A stretch of DNA of 8,520 bases from EC70 sp018675395 (GTDB lineage: Bacteria; Verrucomicrobiota; Verrucomicrobiia; Verrucomicrobiales; DEV007), in the NCBI GenBank assembly GCA_018675395.1, contig JABGYE010000104.1:1-8520 (forward strand), given 5' to 3'. The notes beneath the pieces are model-generated. The model saw only the letters and a program-made list of their open reading frames with translations, was not told where the DNA came from and ran no database searches. Positions 6,791 through 8,520 of the stretch are shown here, piece by piece (position 1 is the first letter of the stretch; every line of letters begins with the position of its first letter). Both the position numbers and the translations under genes were made by a program.

Positions 6791-8491
6791 ATGGTTAATA
6801 TTTTTCTTAAGGTTGGAATCACTCTATCATTTGCAATCACAGCCGCGTTTCCTCACGAAAAACATTCTTCTTCGGTAAATTACGTATCACCCAAAGAAGA
6901 AATCGAAATTGGCGAAGGCTCTTTCCGCTACAAACTTGTTCCCGGATGGGCTACTGAAAACGCAGATAAATATAAACTAGGAAACTGTAATGCCATTTCT
7001 CAGGATTCACGCGGAAGGATTCTTCTCCTACATACGAGCAAAGAACAGTGCCTAATCGCATTGAGTCCAGAAGGGAAGGTGCTTGACGCATGGGGAAACT
7101 TCACTGTCGCCGCGCACGGATTAGCTGTCGTAAAAGAGAAGGGTGGAGAAGTCCTTTTCATTTCTGACCACAGCCCAAATGGCAAGATCTACAAGACGAC
7201 ACTGGACGGAGAAATCTTAATGACAATATCCTGCCCAATGGAGTCAAAACTCTATAAGAATCCCAATGAATTCAAGCCAGCAAAGACCCTGCACTTACCT
7301 AACGGTGAGTTTTATGTGATTGATGGATACGGTAAAGATTACATCCATAAATTCAACGCCGAGGGGAAATGGATTTCCGCTTTCGGTGGTGATATAGGAA
7401 CAGACGAAGCACAGCTCAAGCATTGGGGGCCGCACGGAGGAGCAATTGATTATAGAAACCCTACAGAACCGGTGATGATACTCGCCCTGAGCGATCAACA
7501 AAAAATTAAACGCTTCTCGCTTAACGGAGAATGGATAGACACTAAAACATTTCCAGGCAGCAATCCACGTGATGTGATTTTTCATCGAGGCCATCTCTTT
7601 GTTCATCACTTGGGAGATAACTGGCCAAAGGACAGGAATGCACCAGGATACATTTCTGTAATGGATCATGACCTGAAAGTCGTTGCTAATCTAGGAGGCT
7701 ATTCGCCAAAGTATGATGATAGTGACAAACTAAGCCGCATGTCACATAATACTCACCTATTCCACCACCCGCACGGAATGGGAATAGATAAAGAAGGAAA
7801 TATTTACATCGCCCAAGCCTCTTCGAACGGTACATGGCCCCTAAAATTTACTCCCACAATCAAGGAAACAACGACAAGAACATGGATCGTTTCACCTGAA
7901 GGAAATAATAAAAATGAAGGGAATAAAGAAAAACCCTTCAGAACTATCTCCCACGCCGCTCAGATTGCTCAGGCCGGTGACACTGTACTAGTTCGTCCTG
8001 GTATTTATAGGGAACGAGTCGCCCCTCCACATAGCGGCGAACCTGGAAAACCAATAACATACCGCACTGAGGAACTTGGCAATGTCTTCATCCGAGGATC
8101 TGAGAAATGGGATCCTACTTGGAAAAAACTTAAAGACAATGTTCACTTCGCAAAACCTGATCCGTCAATATTTGAGAGTGACGATGTTTATGTTGATCAT
8201 CCCAATCCTTTTCTTGTTCCTCTTGCATCGACTCCCTACAACCGTCAGGGAAAACCTGAACATGAACGAACAGGCAAAGGAAATCCTGAACTAATCTATA
8301 ATTGTGGTCAGGTCATTGTGAACGGAAAGCCATGGCAGCAGCGGCCATTTCTAAAAGAAGTAAAAGGAGCACCTAAAACCTGGAACTTTGATAGTGAAAC
8401 TGGAAACATATATATAAATTTCGGACATTTAAATATACATTTAACTGTATCTTCTGCCTCAAATATAAATGCTATAATATTTGTTTTATAA
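6791..8491 (+). CDS. Exported NHL-type beta-propeller fused to a truncated right-handed beta-helix domain
   Basis: From the ATG at 6791 the protein has 566 residues and a clear signal peptide (MVNIFLKVGITLSFAITAAF). An upstream in-frame TTG at 6752 would add 13 residues before that signal and overlaps a possible -35 box, so the ATG is preferred; no Shine-Dalgarno is visible. Residues about 45-355 form an NHL-like beta-propeller with repeated blade motifs such as DSRGRILLL (72-80), NGEFYVIDGYGKDYIHKF (171-188) and HPHGMGIDKEGNIYIAQ (326-342). Residues 364-566 then begin a DUF1565/pectate-lyase-like beta-helix: TWIVSPEG, EKPFRTISHAAQIAQAGDTV and VRPGIYRERV are typical entry motifs. The helix normally continues for hundreds of residues, but here it ends after IYINFGHLN and an AT-rich tail of about 20 residues. 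This may be a gene shortened by deletion or an unusual short form. A glycan-binding or lyase-like role is possible; no catalytic residues can be named. It is divergent from the sulfatase operon. Confidence 0.82.
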   Translation: MVNIFLKVGITLSFAITAAFPHEKHSSSVNYVSPKEEIEIGEGSFRYKLVPGWATENADKYKLGNCNAISQDSRGRILLLHTSKEQCLIALSPEGKVLDAWGNFTVAAHGLAVVKEKGGEVLFISDHSPNGKIYKTTLDGEILMTISCPMESKLYKNPNEFKPAKTLHLPNGEFYVIDGYGKDYIHKFNAEGKWISAFGGDIGTDEAQLKHWGPHGGAIDYRNPTEPVMILALSDQQKIKRFSLNGEWIDTKTFPGSNPRDVIFHRGHLFVHHLGDNWPKDRNAPGYISVMDHDLKVVANLGGYSPKYDDSDKLSRMSHNTHLFHHPHGMGIDKEGNIYIAQASSNGTWPLKFTPTIKETTTRTWIVSPEGNNKNEGNKEKPFRTISHAAQIAQAGDTVLVRPGIYRERVAPPHSGEPGKPITYRTEELGNVFIRGSEKWDPTWKKLKDNVHFAKPDPSIFESDDVYVDHPNPFLVPLASTPYNRQGKPEHERTGKGNPELIYNCGQVIVNGKPWQQRPFLKEVKGAPKTWNFDSETGNIYINFGHLNIHLTVSSASNINAIIFVL

Positions 8492-8520
8492 ACATTGGTA
8501 ATCGCTAAATAATGAACAAA

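Noticed and set aside
7295..7669. Open frame of 124 codons on the minus strand
   Set aside because: It is antisense to the NHL propeller blades, whose motifs are clear on the plus strand; the minus translation looks random.
8512..8520. Possible start of another plus-strand gene (ATG AAC AAA)
   Set aside because: Only three codons are visible before the window ends and no Shine-Dalgarno precedes them, so no call can be made.
1..8520. CRISPR array, tRNA or rRNA genes, insertion sequence, phage or defence genes
   Set aside because: No spaced direct repeats, cloverleaf-like segment, transposase motifs or terminal inverted repeats were found on reading both strands.

Overview
The window looks like part of a polysaccharide-degrading accessory region from a marine-type member of the PVC group, Verrucomicrobiota or Planctomycetota. 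This rests on family content only: a DUF1501 protein, two exported Cys-type sulfatases, a c-type cytochrome fused to a large beta-propeller, and an exported propeller/beta-helix protein. The fairly AT-rich base composition and the scarcity of Shine-Dalgarno sequences lean slightly towards Verrucomicrobiota. No marker gene settles it.

Layout. Positions 1-737 (+) hold the C-terminal part of a DUF1501 protein whose start lies outside the window. Positions 738-922 are a convergent gap with two hairpins; one is followed by a U-tract when read on the minus strand, so it should terminate the minus-strand genes. From about 6666 down to 923, three minus-strand genes run in one direction: an exported sulfatase with an unusual Glu-Gln metal-site motif, a second exported sulfatase of classical type, and an 892-residue protein combining a signal peptide, a class I cytochrome c domain, an uncharacterised middle region, a beta-propeller and a C-terminal beta-domain. 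Positions 6667-6790 are a short divergent control region. From 6791 to 8491 (+) runs an exported NHL-type beta-propeller joined to the beginning of a right-handed beta-helix domain that stops abruptly.

How the genes may work together (inference). The two sulfatases would remove sulfate esters from a sulfated glycan in the periplasm or outside the cell. The cytochrome-propeller protein could oxidise a released sugar or another organic substrate and pass electrons to a respiratory chain. The divergent propeller/helix protein may bind or process the same glycan. The absence of an intervening terminator, the shared orientation and the terminator after the third gene support one transcription unit for the three minus-strand genes, although the 148-base gap before the third gene leaves room for an internal promoter.

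No CRISPR array, tRNA, rRNA, insertion sequence, phage gene or defence cassette was seen. The region is best described as a familiar type of sulfatase locus with several odd details, and I do not see convincing evidence of a wholly new system.
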